In this document: one piece after another, positions 5,228-12,048 of the stretch
Layout: each line of letters begins with the position of its first letter
How positions within the stretch are numbered: the stretch's first letter is position 1
From: Pseudomonadota bacterium
GTDB taxonomy: Bacteria; Pseudomonadota; Alphaproteobacteria; SMXQ01
NCBI GenBank assembly: GCA_022562375.1
Contig: JADFPK010000031.1
Location: 1 to 12,048, forward strand
DNA: 12,048 bases
Direction of reading: 5' to 3'
The notes under the pieces: generated by a model
The model's input: only the letters and a program-made list of their open reading frames with translations
Told to the model about the DNA's origin: nothing
The model's database searches: none
Position numbers and translations under genes: made by a program

Positions 5228-6766
5228 TTAAGGCGACGCCAGCGCCGGCGCCGACAGTTCCAGGGCGCGTGCGAAAAGGGGCCTATCTTCAAGCAGCTTG
5301 GCCGCGAGATCGAGATCGGACTCGGGCGTCCTCTCGCTGCCGGGACAGGATTGGCGAAGTTCTTCCACCGTCTGGTCGTCCGTCGCCGTCCGCCAGGATG
5401 CCAGGAGCACGGCGCTGTTGAGCCGTCCGTGGCGCAGCCGCTCCATGATGTCGGCGGCGCTTGACTCCTCGTCGGCGGTACAAACGGTCGGCAGGACGCC
5501 GCGGCCTTGCAGGGAGTAGCCGGACGGCGCGTACAGCCGCGACCAGGTGATAATCAGCTCGCCGTCGTTGGGCAGGCGGGTGATGTTCTGGACCGTTCCC
5601 TTGCCGAAGGAATTGGTGCCGACGACGACGGCACGGCCGCGATCCTGCAGGGCCGCGGCGACGATCTCGGCGGCCGAGGCCGAGCGGCCGTTGATCAACA
5701 CCACAAGGGGAATGTTCGCCGCCAAATCCCTTCCCGAGGCATCGAACAATTGGTGAGAGTCGGGATGGCGGCCGTTGGTCGAGACGATGCGGCCGCTGGT
5801 CAGGAAGACATCGACTACGGCCACCGCCTGATCCAAGAGACCGCCGGGGTTGTCGCGGAGGTCCAAAACGATGCCCTTGAGTTTCCGCCTCCCCTGCCGT
5901 TTCGCCGCCACCAGGACATCGACCAGGCTGTGGACGGTCCTCTGGTTGAAGCCGCTGATGCGAATGTAGGCATAGGGTCCCTTGCGCTCGAGGCTTACCG
6001 TCGGCACCACGATCAGCGCCCGCTTGACCGACACGGCAAGGGGCGTCGCCTTCCCCTTCCGGGTTACGGTCAGGCGGAGCCAAGTGCTGATCTTTCCCCG
6101 CAAGCGCGAGATCACTTCCGATCTCGCGAGTCCCGCGGTCTCCTCACCGTCGATATGGGTGATCACATCACCCTCCTCGAGGCCGGCGCGCGCCGCCGGG
6201 GTGTCGGGCAACACTTCCGTCACCTTCACCACCGGCCCCTCGAAGTCGAGCGTTACGCCGACGCCGCCAAAGCCCTCGCGCATGGCCCGGTAGTGGCGGG
6301 CTTTCTCGACATTGGCGTAGCGGCTGTATCCGTCCAGCCCGGATAGCGCCGTCTTGAACACGGCGTCGTAGATCACATCGGCCGTTCCATCGTTTAGCGG
6401 GCCTGAGAAGAGGCGTCCGGCGACGATCACCTGGGTGCTCAGTTCCGCCCAGCCGCCGACGTCCCCGGCGCCGGGCGATGCGAAATCACGGACCGGCACA
6501 CGGTCGTGAAGCAATTGGACCCTGCCGCCGGCGCGTTCGATGTCGATGGCCGGATCGATCTCCTTCAGACCGCCCAGTCCCCTGACGGTAAGGGCGCCGA
6601 TGTCCACCGGATCGATATATTTGTCGAAGATATTCCGATAGCCGGCGTTGAAGACATAGCGCGCGCTCTCGGTATCGAAGTCCAGGCCGGACGGATCGGG
6701 CGGTACGGCGCATCCAGCCAGCAGCCATAGCGCCGCGAATACCCGGCAGAATGGAGAGAATTTCAT
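5228..6766 (-). CDS. Lipoprotein S41 (C-terminal processing) peptidase with PDZ domain
   Basis: The product has 512 residues. The N-terminus is a lipoprotein signal with lipobox LAGC, so Cys19 should be lipidated. Ala20 at +2 does not signal inner-membrane retention, so outer-membrane anchoring facing the periplasm is likely. After a helical region (about 30-160) comes a PDZ domain (about 165-250, with GFGGVGVTL and AGLEEGDVI), then the S41 protease core (about 255-425). Catalytic Ser364 (SASAAE), Lys389 (FGKGTVQ) and Gln393 keep the 25- and 4-residue spacings of known Ctp enzymes. An 85-residue tail follows. The family cleaves proteins near their C-termini; the target here is unknown. I start at ATG 6766 because AAGG lies eight bases upstream and the lipobox falls correctly. 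An in-frame start at 6973 would add 69 residues with no signal, encoded by intergenic sequence. Confidence 0.93.
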   Translation of the reverse strand: MKFSPFCRVFAALWLLAGCAVPPDPSGLDFDTESARYVFNAGYRNIFDKYIDPVDIGALTVRGLGGLKEIDPAIDIERAGGRVQLLHDRVPVRDFASPGAGDVGGWAELSTQVIVAGRLFSGPLNDGTADVIYDAVFKTALSGLDGYSRYANVEKARHYRAMREGFGGVGVTLDFEGPVVKVTEVLPDTPAARAGLEEGDVITHIDGEETAGLARSEVISRLRGKISTWLRLTVTRKGKATPLAVSVKRALIVVPTVSLERKGPYAYIRISGFNQRTVHSLVDVLVAAKRQGRRKLKGIVLDLRDNPGGLLDQAVAVVDVFLTSGRIVSTNGRHPDSHQLFDASGRDLAANIPLVVLINGRSASAAEIVAAALQDRGRAVVVGTNSFGKGTVQNITRLPNDGELIITWSRLYAPSGYSLQGRGVLPTVCTADEESSAADIMERLRHGRLNSAVLLASWRTATDDQTVEELRQSCPGSERTPESDLDLAAKLLEDRPLFARALELSAPALASP

Positions 6767-6829
6767 ACTCGATACCTTATACGATCCGACCTGGTGACGC
6801 GCCGACACGGCGGGTCTCGCCAGCCTTGG

Positions 6830-6907
6830 TCCCGGCAATCCAAAGATTTGACCGGGATGGCCGGTCGCGGCCGGCCAGCTATTGGCCCGCCGGGCGGCGG
6901 GGGCCAA
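6830..6907 (-). other. Three consecutive hairpins between rnr and the S41 peptidase gene
   Basis: Three perfect inverted repeats lie almost end to end. TTGGCCC/GGGCCAA is at 6882-6888 and 6901-6907, with an inner GCCG/CGGC pair. TGGCCGG/CCGGCCA is at 6858-6864 and 6871-6877. TCCCGG/CCGGGA is at 6830-6835 and 6852-6857, with an inner AATC/GATT. None is followed by a T-run on either strand, so ordinary intrinsic termination is unlikely. They fall in the 222-base gap (6767-6988) between rnr and the downstream peptidase gene, and would be in the peptidase 5' leader or the rnr 3' trailer. I see no gene in this gap. Confidence 0.55.
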
Positions 6908-6934
6908 CATAGAAAAGCGCAATTGATTAAACAA
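6906..6934 (-). promoter_or_regulatory. Possible promoter of the S41 peptidase gene
   Basis: On the minus strand, TTGTTT (6929-6934), a 17-base spacer and TATGTT (6906-6911) lie in an AT-rich patch just after rnr. The matches to consensus are modest (three and four of six). If real, the hairpin cluster would form the start of the leader. Confidence 0.28.
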
Positions 6935-6988
6935 CATAATTCTGACGAGGGCTTGGGCGCGGGGCTTTCGCACCGATCTCGGGCAGGT

Positions 6989-9247
6989 CTAGCGGCGGGA
7001 CCTCCCGCGTCCCCTCCGTGGCCGGGCGCCCCGCCCCGGCGGCGGTTTTCTCCCGCCGCGCGGCGCCCCGGGGCCGTTCACGGCGCCATCGTGATCGAGC
7101 AACTCGAACACCATGCCGCCGGTGACGGGGTTGGCCTGGGCCAGGCGCGCCACCACCCGATCGCCGAGGGTATAGACCGTCCCTGTGTCGCGGCCTTCCA
7201 GGCAATGGCGGCGTTCGTCATGGTCGAAGTACTCCCGGCCGAGGGTGCGTATCGGCACCAGCCCGTCGGCGCCGGTCTCGTCCAGCGTGACGAACAGACC
7301 GAAGCGGGTGACGCCGGCGATGCGGCCGGGGAAACTGGCGCCTATCCTGTCGGCGAGGTAGAGGGCGATGAAGCGGTCGACGGCGTCGCGCTCGCACTCC
7401 ACCGCCCGGCGTTCGGTCGTCGAGATGTGTTCGCCGATGGCGGCGAGGTCGCCGCCGCCGTCATTGGCGAAGCCGCCCTCGCCGAGGCCGAGCGCCGATA
7501 TCAGCGCCCGGTGGACGATCAGATCGGCATAGCGGCGGATCGGCGAGGTGAAATGGGCGTAACGCTCGAGCGCGAGTCCGAAATGGCCGATGTTGCCGGG
7601 ACTGTAGACGGCCCGGGCCTGGGCTCTCAGGATCGCCTCGCCGAGGAGATATTCATGGGCGGTGCCCGCCGCCTTGGCGATAATCTCGGTGAATTGGCGG
7701 GCCTCGATCCTCCGGCTCCCGGCGCTGGGCGCGCCGATCCCGAGACCCTTGAGAAAGCCCCGCAGGGCCTCCACCTTGGCCGGGTCGGGCTGATCGTGCA
7801 CCCGGTACATGCAAGGCCTCTTGGCGTCCGTCAGCGTGACGGCGGCGGCGACGTTGGCGGCGATCATGCATTCCTCGATCAGGCGGTGGCTGTCGAACCG
7901 CCGGCGCCGCTCGATGGCGTCGACGCCGCCGCCGGCGCCGAGGACGATGCGGTACTCCGGCAGATCGAGATCGAGGGCGCCTCGCCTTTCACGTGCCCTG
8001 TTCAAGGCATCGTAGACCCCGTAAAGCGGGGCGATGGTCGCGGCGAACAGCGGGCCGGGCAGGGCGTTGGCCGCGCCGTCCCGGGCCTCTTGGACCTGGC
8101 CGTAGGTGAGCCGCGCCGCCGAGCGCATCATGGCGCGCTCGAACCGGTGCTTGCGGCGCTTGCCGTCCCTGTCGATCCACAGATGCACCGCGAGGCACGG
8201 GCGGTCCTCGCCGGGTCTGAGGGAACAAAGATCGTTCGACAGTCTCTCGGGCAACATCGGCACCACCCGGTCCGGCAGATAGACCGAGTTGCCGCGCTCA
8301 TAAGCGCAACGGTCCAGCGCGTCACCCGGCCTGACGTAATGGGCGACATCGGCGATGGCGACGACGAGGTGCCAGCCGCCCCCGTTCGCCGGGTCCGGAT
8401 CGGGCTCCGCCCATACGGCGTCGTCGAAATCCCGGGCGTTCTCATCGTCGATGGTGACCAACGCCAGCGCCCGCAGATCGGCGCGGTCGCCAAGCGGCGG
8501 GGGGATAGCGCCTTCGGCCTGATCGAGCGCGTCGGCGGCGAATTCCATCGGCACGTCCAGGGCGTGAAGGGAAACCAGGCCGATCGCGCCGGCATCGTCC
8601 ATGTGCCCCAACCGTTCGATCACCTTGGCCTTGCCGAGGCCGTATCGACGCCCCGTGAGGGTTTGGGCGCGCACCAGTTCGCCGGATTTGGCGCCCGCCG
8701 AATCCTTCGCCTCGACGGTCAGCTCCGACCTCGCGCGCTTGTTCGTGGGCGTAATCCTGCCCTGCCCCCCGACGACATCGTAGACCCCCAGGACCTCGCG
8801 GGGCGCCGTGCCCAGGCGATGTATGGTGATGGCCTCATAGGCGCCTTCGCCGATCGGTTTCAGCCGCGCCAGCAGCCGCTCTCCTTCGCCCGGCGCCGGC
8901 AGACCCGGGCGGTCCGGCGCCAGGTAGATGATCGGCGGAGCCGTGTCCTCGGGCCACTTGACGGGCCGGGCGATGACCTCGCCGTCGATGTCGGTGCCGG
9001 TGATCTCGATGACGCCGACTCTCGGAAGGACGCCGGATGCGGAGGCGCCGCGCTTGGCGTCCGGGCCGATCAGTCCGTCGCGTTCGAGCTCCTTGATCAT
9101 GTCCCGGAGTTGGCCGCGGGCCGAACCGGTGATGCCGAACGCCCGGGCGATATCGCGTTTGCCCATCGGTCCTGGGCTTTCCCCGATCAGCCGAAGGATA
9201 TCGTCTTTGGTCGGGAGTGAGGGGGGTTTACGGGGACGTCTGGCCAC
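6989..9247 (-). CDS. rnr: Exoribonuclease R
   Basis: The product has 752 residues and the RNase R domain order. A winged-helix (about 11-65) is followed by cold-shock-type domains (about 70-230), the RNB nuclease core (about 255-600), S1 (about 638-716) and a Gly/Arg/Pro-rich basic tail (717-752). The catalytic RNB motif TIDDENARDFDD supplies Asp267, Asp273, Asp275 and Asp276, with the spacing of the E. coli active site. HFTSPIRRYADLIVHR at 564-579 is the second RNB signature. The enzyme degrades RNA 3' to 5' and can pass through structure, in RNA turnover and ribosome quality control. The start is GTG at 9247: a stop lies in frame a few codons upstream, and the next ATG would delete half the winged helix. 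The Shine-Dalgarno is weak. It begins 15 bases after topA, so the two are probably cotranscribed. Confidence 0.96.
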   Translation of the reverse strand: MARRPRKPPSLPTKDDILRLIGESPGPMGKRDIARAFGITGSARGQLRDMIKELERDGLIGPDAKRGASASGVLPRVGVIEITGTDIDGEVIARPVKWPEDTAPPIIYLAPDRPGLPAPGEGERLLARLKPIGEGAYEAITIHRLGTAPREVLGVYDVVGGQGRITPTNKRARSELTVEAKDSAGAKSGELVRAQTLTGRRYGLGKAKVIERLGHMDDAGAIGLVSLHALDVPMEFAADALDQAEGAIPPPLGDRADLRALALVTIDDENARDFDDAVWAEPDPDPANGGGWHLVVAIADVAHYVRPGDALDRCAYERGNSVYLPDRVVPMLPERLSNDLCSLRPGEDRPCLAVHLWIDRDGKRRKHRFERAMMRSAARLTYGQVQEARDGAANALPGPLFAATIAPLYGVYDALNRARERRGALDLDLPEYRIVLGAGGGVDAIERRRRFDSHRLIEECMIAANVAAAVTLTDAKRPCMYRVHDQPDPAKVEALRGFLKGLGIGAPSAGSRRIEARQFTEIIAKAAGTAHEYLLGEAILRAQARAVYSPGNIGHFGLALERYAHFTSPIRRYADLIVHRALISALGLGEGGFANDGGGDLAAIGEHISTTERRAVECERDAVDRFIALYLADRIGASFPGRIAGVTRFGLFVTLDETGADGLVPIRTLGREYFDHDERRHCLEGRDTGTVYTLGDRVVARLAQANPVTGGMVFELLDHDGAVNGPGAPRGGRKPPPGRGARPRRGRGRSRR

Positions 9248-9262
9248 GGGCCGGATAATACT

Positions 9263-11884
9263 CTAACTAACTTGCCTCGGCGCGCGGGGGGCGATTCGTT
9301 TCTTGGCCGCTCGTTTCTTGGCCGGTGCTTTCTTGGCCTTGGATTTCCCGGTCTTCCTTGCCGTCTTTTTCTTCGCCGGACCACGGGCCACCCGATCGGC
9401 GATGAGGACCAGCGCTTCGTCCAGCGTCAGGGCGTCGAGGGATTTATCCGGGGGCACCGTCGCGTTGACGCTGCCGTGCTTGACGTAGGGGCCGTAACGG
9501 CCGCCGTGGAGGCTGACCGGTTTGCCGTCTTCCGGGTGTTCGCCAAGGACGCGTAGTTTGCCCGAATTGCCCCTCGGCTTGGCGTTCTGCAACAGATCGA
9601 CGGCGCGATTGAGGCCGACGGTCAGCACGTCCTCGTCCGGGCCGAGGGACGTGTAAGCCCCGTTGTGTCGAAGATAGGGGCCGAAGCGGCCGATGCCGGC
9701 ATGGATCATCTTGCCGCTATCGGGATGGGGGCCGACATCGCGCGGCAGGGCCAAAAGCCCGAGCGCCGTCTTCAGGGTGAGGGCGTCGGGCGCGATATCC
9801 TTGGGCAGGGACACCCTTTTGGGTTTCTTCTTGTCCTTACCCAGCCCGAGCTGGATGTAGAAGCCGTAAGGACCGTTGCGCAGCGTCACCGCCTCGCCGC
9901 CGAGGGGATCACTGCCCAGGTTCAAGGGGCCGTTGGCGCCGATCAGCGCGGCCTCCGGCGATTCGTCCCCGGCCGCCAGCTTGCGCGTGTATTTGCACTC
10001 CGGATAGGTCGAGCAGCCGATGAAGGCGCCATACTTGCCGAGCTTGAGGCCGAGACGCCCGGTGTCGCAATTGAGGCAATCGCGCGGGTTCCGGCCGGAG
10101 CCGTCATCATGGAAGAAGTGAGGGCCGAGCTCCTCATCGAGGGTGTCGATGACCTCGGAGATGGTGAGGTCCTTGGTTTCGGCCACGGCGGTGGCGAAGG
10201 ATTCCCAGAAACCGCCCATCACCTCCTTCCAGTTGATCTTGCCGCCGGAGATGTCGTCCAGCCTGTCCTCCATCCGGGCGGTGAAGTCGTACTCGACGTA
10301 ACGCTTGAAGAAGCTGACGAGGAAGGAGGTGACGAGCCGGCCGCGGTCCTCGGGCCAGAAGCGCTTCTTCTCCAGCCGCACATAATCGCGCTGTTGCAGG
10401 ACCGAGATGATCGAGGCGTAGGTCGATGGCCGGCCGATGCCAAGCTCTTCCATGCGCTTGACCAGCGACGCCTCGGTGTATCTCGGCGGCGGTTGGGTGA
10501 AGTGCTGCTCCGGGATCACCTTGCGGCGCGACAAGGCCTCCCCCTCGGTAAGCCGGGGGAGTGTCTGTTCGCCGTCGGCGCCCTCGGCGGGATCGTCCCG
10601 GCCTTCCTGGTAGAGACGGAGGAAGCCGTCGAAGGTCACGGTCGAGCCGGTGGCGCGCAACGTCGTTCCATCGGCGGCGGCGACGTTGATCGCCACTTGA
10701 TCGAGGCGCGCGCTTTCCATTTGGCTCGCTACCGTCCGTTTCCAGATCAACTCGTAAAGCCGGAACTGGTCGGAATCGAGCAGCCGGACGATCTCCTGGG
10801 GCAGGCAGAAGAAGTCGGTCGGGCGGATCGCTTCGTGGGCTTCCTGGGCGTTCTTGGCCCGGCTTTTGTAGATTTTGGGCGCCTCGGGAAGATAGGCTTG
10901 GCCGTATTGGGCGGGGATGAGTTTGCGGCACTCGGCGACGGCTTCGTCCGCCAATCTAACGCTGTCGGTCCGCATATAGCTGATCAGTCCCACCGTATCG
11001 CCGCCGATGTCCAGCCCTTCATAAAGCCTTTGGGCGATCCGCATGGTCCTCGACGCGCTGAACCCGAGCTTGCGCGACGCCTCTTGCTGCAACGTCGAGG
11101 TCGTGAACGGAGGTTGCGGGTTGCGCCGGACCTGTTTGCGCTCGATTTCGCCGACCGAAAATTCGAGGCCCGAAATCCTTGCCGCCGCCGCCTTGGCTTC
11201 GGCTTCACCGCCGAGGCTGAACTTGGTGAGCTTCTCGCCGCCGAGATGGGTGAGCCTCGCCGTCAGCATCTCGCCCTTGGCGGTGGCGAACTCGCCGTCG
11301 ACGGTCCAGTATTCGCGCGACTTGAAGGCTTCGATCTCGGCCTCGCGCTCGCAGATCATCCTCAACGCCACCGATTGCACCCGTCCCGCCGAACGGCTGC
11401 CCGGCAGCTTGCGCCACAGCACCGGCGACAGGGTGTAGCCCACCAGGTAATCGAGCGCCCGGCGGGCGAGGTAGGCTTCGATCAGCGGTTTGTCGAGGTC
11501 GCGCGGGTGGGCCATGGCCTGGAGCACGGCGTTGCGGGTGATCTCGTGGAACACCACCCGCTTGACCTCGATGCCGCCCAGCACCCCGCGTTGTTCGAGA
11601 AGCTCCATCACGTGCCACGAGATCGCCTCGCCCTCGCGGTCCGGGTCGGTGGCGAGATAGAGGTGATCCGCCCCTTTCAGGGCCTCGGCGATTTCGCCGA
11701 TGCGTTCTTGCGACCGGGTGTCGACCGCCCAGGTCATGGCGAACCCATCGTCAGGCAAGACCGATCCCTCCTTGGCCGAAAGGTCGCGGACATGGCCGTA
11801 GGAGGCGAGGACCTTGAAGTCCGGGCCGAGATACTTGTTGATGGCCTTGGCCTTGGCCGGGGACTCGACGACGACTATGTTCAC
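9263..11884 (-). CDS. topA: DNA topoisomerase I (type IA)
   Basis: The product has 873 residues. The TOPRIM domain carries Glu7 (VVVESPAKAK) and Asp80/Asp82 (ATDPDREGE), which bind magnesium. The nucleophile is Tyr303 in ISYMRTDSVR, and SAGRVQS (165-171) and GRPSTYA are the usual type IA blocks. After the core there is one four-cysteine zinc finger (Cys603, Cys606, Cys624, Cys630). Three cysteine-free C-terminal repeats follow, near 671, 732 and 795 (G-x-[YF]-G-x-Y pattern), and then a Lys/Ala/Arg-rich tail from about 835. The enzyme relaxes negative supercoils. The start is GTG at 11884, fixed by the conserved MNIVVVESPAKAK N-terminus, with only a weak Shine-Dalgarno. It lies 55 bases after dprA and 15 before rnr, in one direction. 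A leftward dprA-topA-rnr operon is likely. Confidence 0.97.
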   Translation of the reverse strand: MNIVVVESPAKAKAINKYLGPDFKVLASYGHVRDLSAKEGSVLPDDGFAMTWAVDTRSQERIGEIAEALKGADHLYLATDPDREGEAISWHVMELLEQRGVLGGIEVKRVVFHEITRNAVLQAMAHPRDLDKPLIEAYLARRALDYLVGYTLSPVLWRKLPGSRSAGRVQSVALRMICEREAEIEAFKSREYWTVDGEFATAKGEMLTARLTHLGGEKLTKFSLGGEAEAKAAAARISGLEFSVGEIERKQVRRNPQPPFTTSTLQQEASRKLGFSASRTMRIAQRLYEGLDIGGDTVGLISYMRTDSVRLADEAVAECRKLIPAQYGQAYLPEAPKIYKSRAKNAQEAHEAIRPTDFFCLPQEIVRLLDSDQFRLYELIWKRTVASQMESARLDQVAINVAAADGTTLRATGSTVTFDGFLRLYQEGRDDPAEGADGEQTLPRLTEGEALSRRKVIPEQHFTQPPPRYTEASLVKRMEELGIGRPSTYASIISVLQQRDYVRLEKKRFWPEDRGRLVTSFLVSFFKRYVEYDFTARMEDRLDDISGGKINWKEVMGGFWESFATAVAETKDLTISEVIDTLDEELGPHFFHDDGSGRNPRDCLNCDTGRLGLKLGKYGAFIGCSTYPECKYTRKLAAGDESPEAALIGANGPLNLGSDPLGGEAVTLRNGPYGFYIQLGLGKDKKKPKRVSLPKDIAPDALTLKTALGLLALPRDVGPHPDSGKMIHAGIGRFGPYLRHNGAYTSLGPDEDVLTVGLNRAVDLLQNAKPRGNSGKLRVLGEHPEDGKPVSLHGGRYGPYVKHGSVNATVPPDKSLDALTLDEALVLIADRVARGPAKKKTARKTGKSKAKKAPAKKRAAKKRIAPRAPRQVS

Positions 11885-11939
11885 GACGTTAGCTCTACTT
11901 ACTTATTGGTTTGGGACATCTTGCACCCGAACCGGTTAA

Positions 11940-12048
11940 TCAGTCGTAACGAAGCGCGACCTGGTTGCCCGGGTGCCTCTCCAACCGGCCCGCAAGTTCC
12001 ATTTCCAGCAGGACGGTGGACACGACGGCAGGGGACAATTGGCACTGC
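11940..12048 (-). CDS. dprA: DprA, C-terminal end only (gene starts outside the window)
   Basis: Only the last 35 codons are present, with the first whole codon at 12047-12045 and TGA at 11940-11942. The peptide includes [20 protein letters not shown] and ends [11 protein letters not shown]. This is the winged-helix tail that closes many proteobacterial DprA (Smf) proteins. DprA loads RecA on incoming single-stranded DNA during natural transformation; whether this organism is transformable cannot be judged. Position directly before topA is a common arrangement and supports the call made from this short fragment. The 55-base gap to topA holds no clear promoter or terminator. Confidence 0.82.
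   Translation of the reverse strand, partial: QCQLSPAVVSTVLLEMELAGRLERHPGNQVALRYD

Noticed and set aside
5507..6346. A 279-codon open frame on the plus strand
   Set aside because: It is antisense to the PDZ and protease part of the S41 peptidase gene, with no recognisable motif and no ribosome-binding site that I could see.
6767..6973. A 69-residue N-terminal extension of the S41 peptidase
   Set aside because: The extension has no signal sequence and is encoded by the hairpin-rich intergenic DNA. Starting at 6766 gives a good ribosome-binding site and a correctly placed lipobox.
6794..9220. An 808-codon open frame on the plus strand
   Set aside because: It lies almost wholly opposite rnr, which has an intact catalytic motif and full domain order. 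The predicted protein shows no recognisable domain and is rich in Ala, Gly, Arg and Asp, as expected for the antisense of a GC-rich gene.

Overview
The window is a GC-rich, gene-dense piece of an alphaproteobacterial chromosome. The evidence is a DivK/PleD pair very close to the Caulobacter proteins, an EipB-type (DUF1849) envelope protein, and a dprA-topA-rnr-S41 peptidase-rpmG order. I recall that order from Rhodospirillales-type genomes, so that assignment is a recollection and not a search result. I see no insertion sequence, prophage, CRISPR array, tRNA or rRNA, and no stretch whose composition stands out as foreign.

Layout, left to right. (1) A diguanylate cyclase gene runs off the left edge on the minus strand, behind a near-consensus sigma-54 promoter. 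(2) A 375-base divergent intergenic region holds several hairpins. It leads to an eipB-like periplasmic protein gene on the plus strand. (3) A ROK-family sugar kinase closest to fructokinase Mak lies on the minus strand, convergent with eipB. (4) A 214-base divergent region contains a CtrA-box-like sequence and leads to divK-pleD on the plus strand. (5) A hairpin terminator probably serves both pleD and the convergent rpmG. (6) A minus-strand housekeeping block follows, read right to left: the tail of dprA, topA, rnr, a lipoprotein S41 peptidase, and rpmG with its own sigma-70 promoter.

Functionally there are two themes. The left half is signalling: DivK (cell-cycle response regulator), PleD (response-regulator diguanylate cyclase) and a second, receiver-less GGDEF enzyme lie within 4 kb, so two proteins here can make cyclic-di-GMP under different controls. 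The right half is DNA and RNA housekeeping (DprA, topoisomerase I, RNase R, ribosomal protein L33) plus a PDZ-containing envelope protease.

I did not find a credible new multi-gene system. The signals most worth checking are non-coding: the sigma-54 promoter with a nearby inverted repeat upstream of the GGDEF gene, the structured leader before eipB, three back-to-back hairpins between rnr and the peptidase gene, and the CtrA-like box before divK. Very long open frames opposite rnr, mak and the peptidase gene are shadows of real genes.
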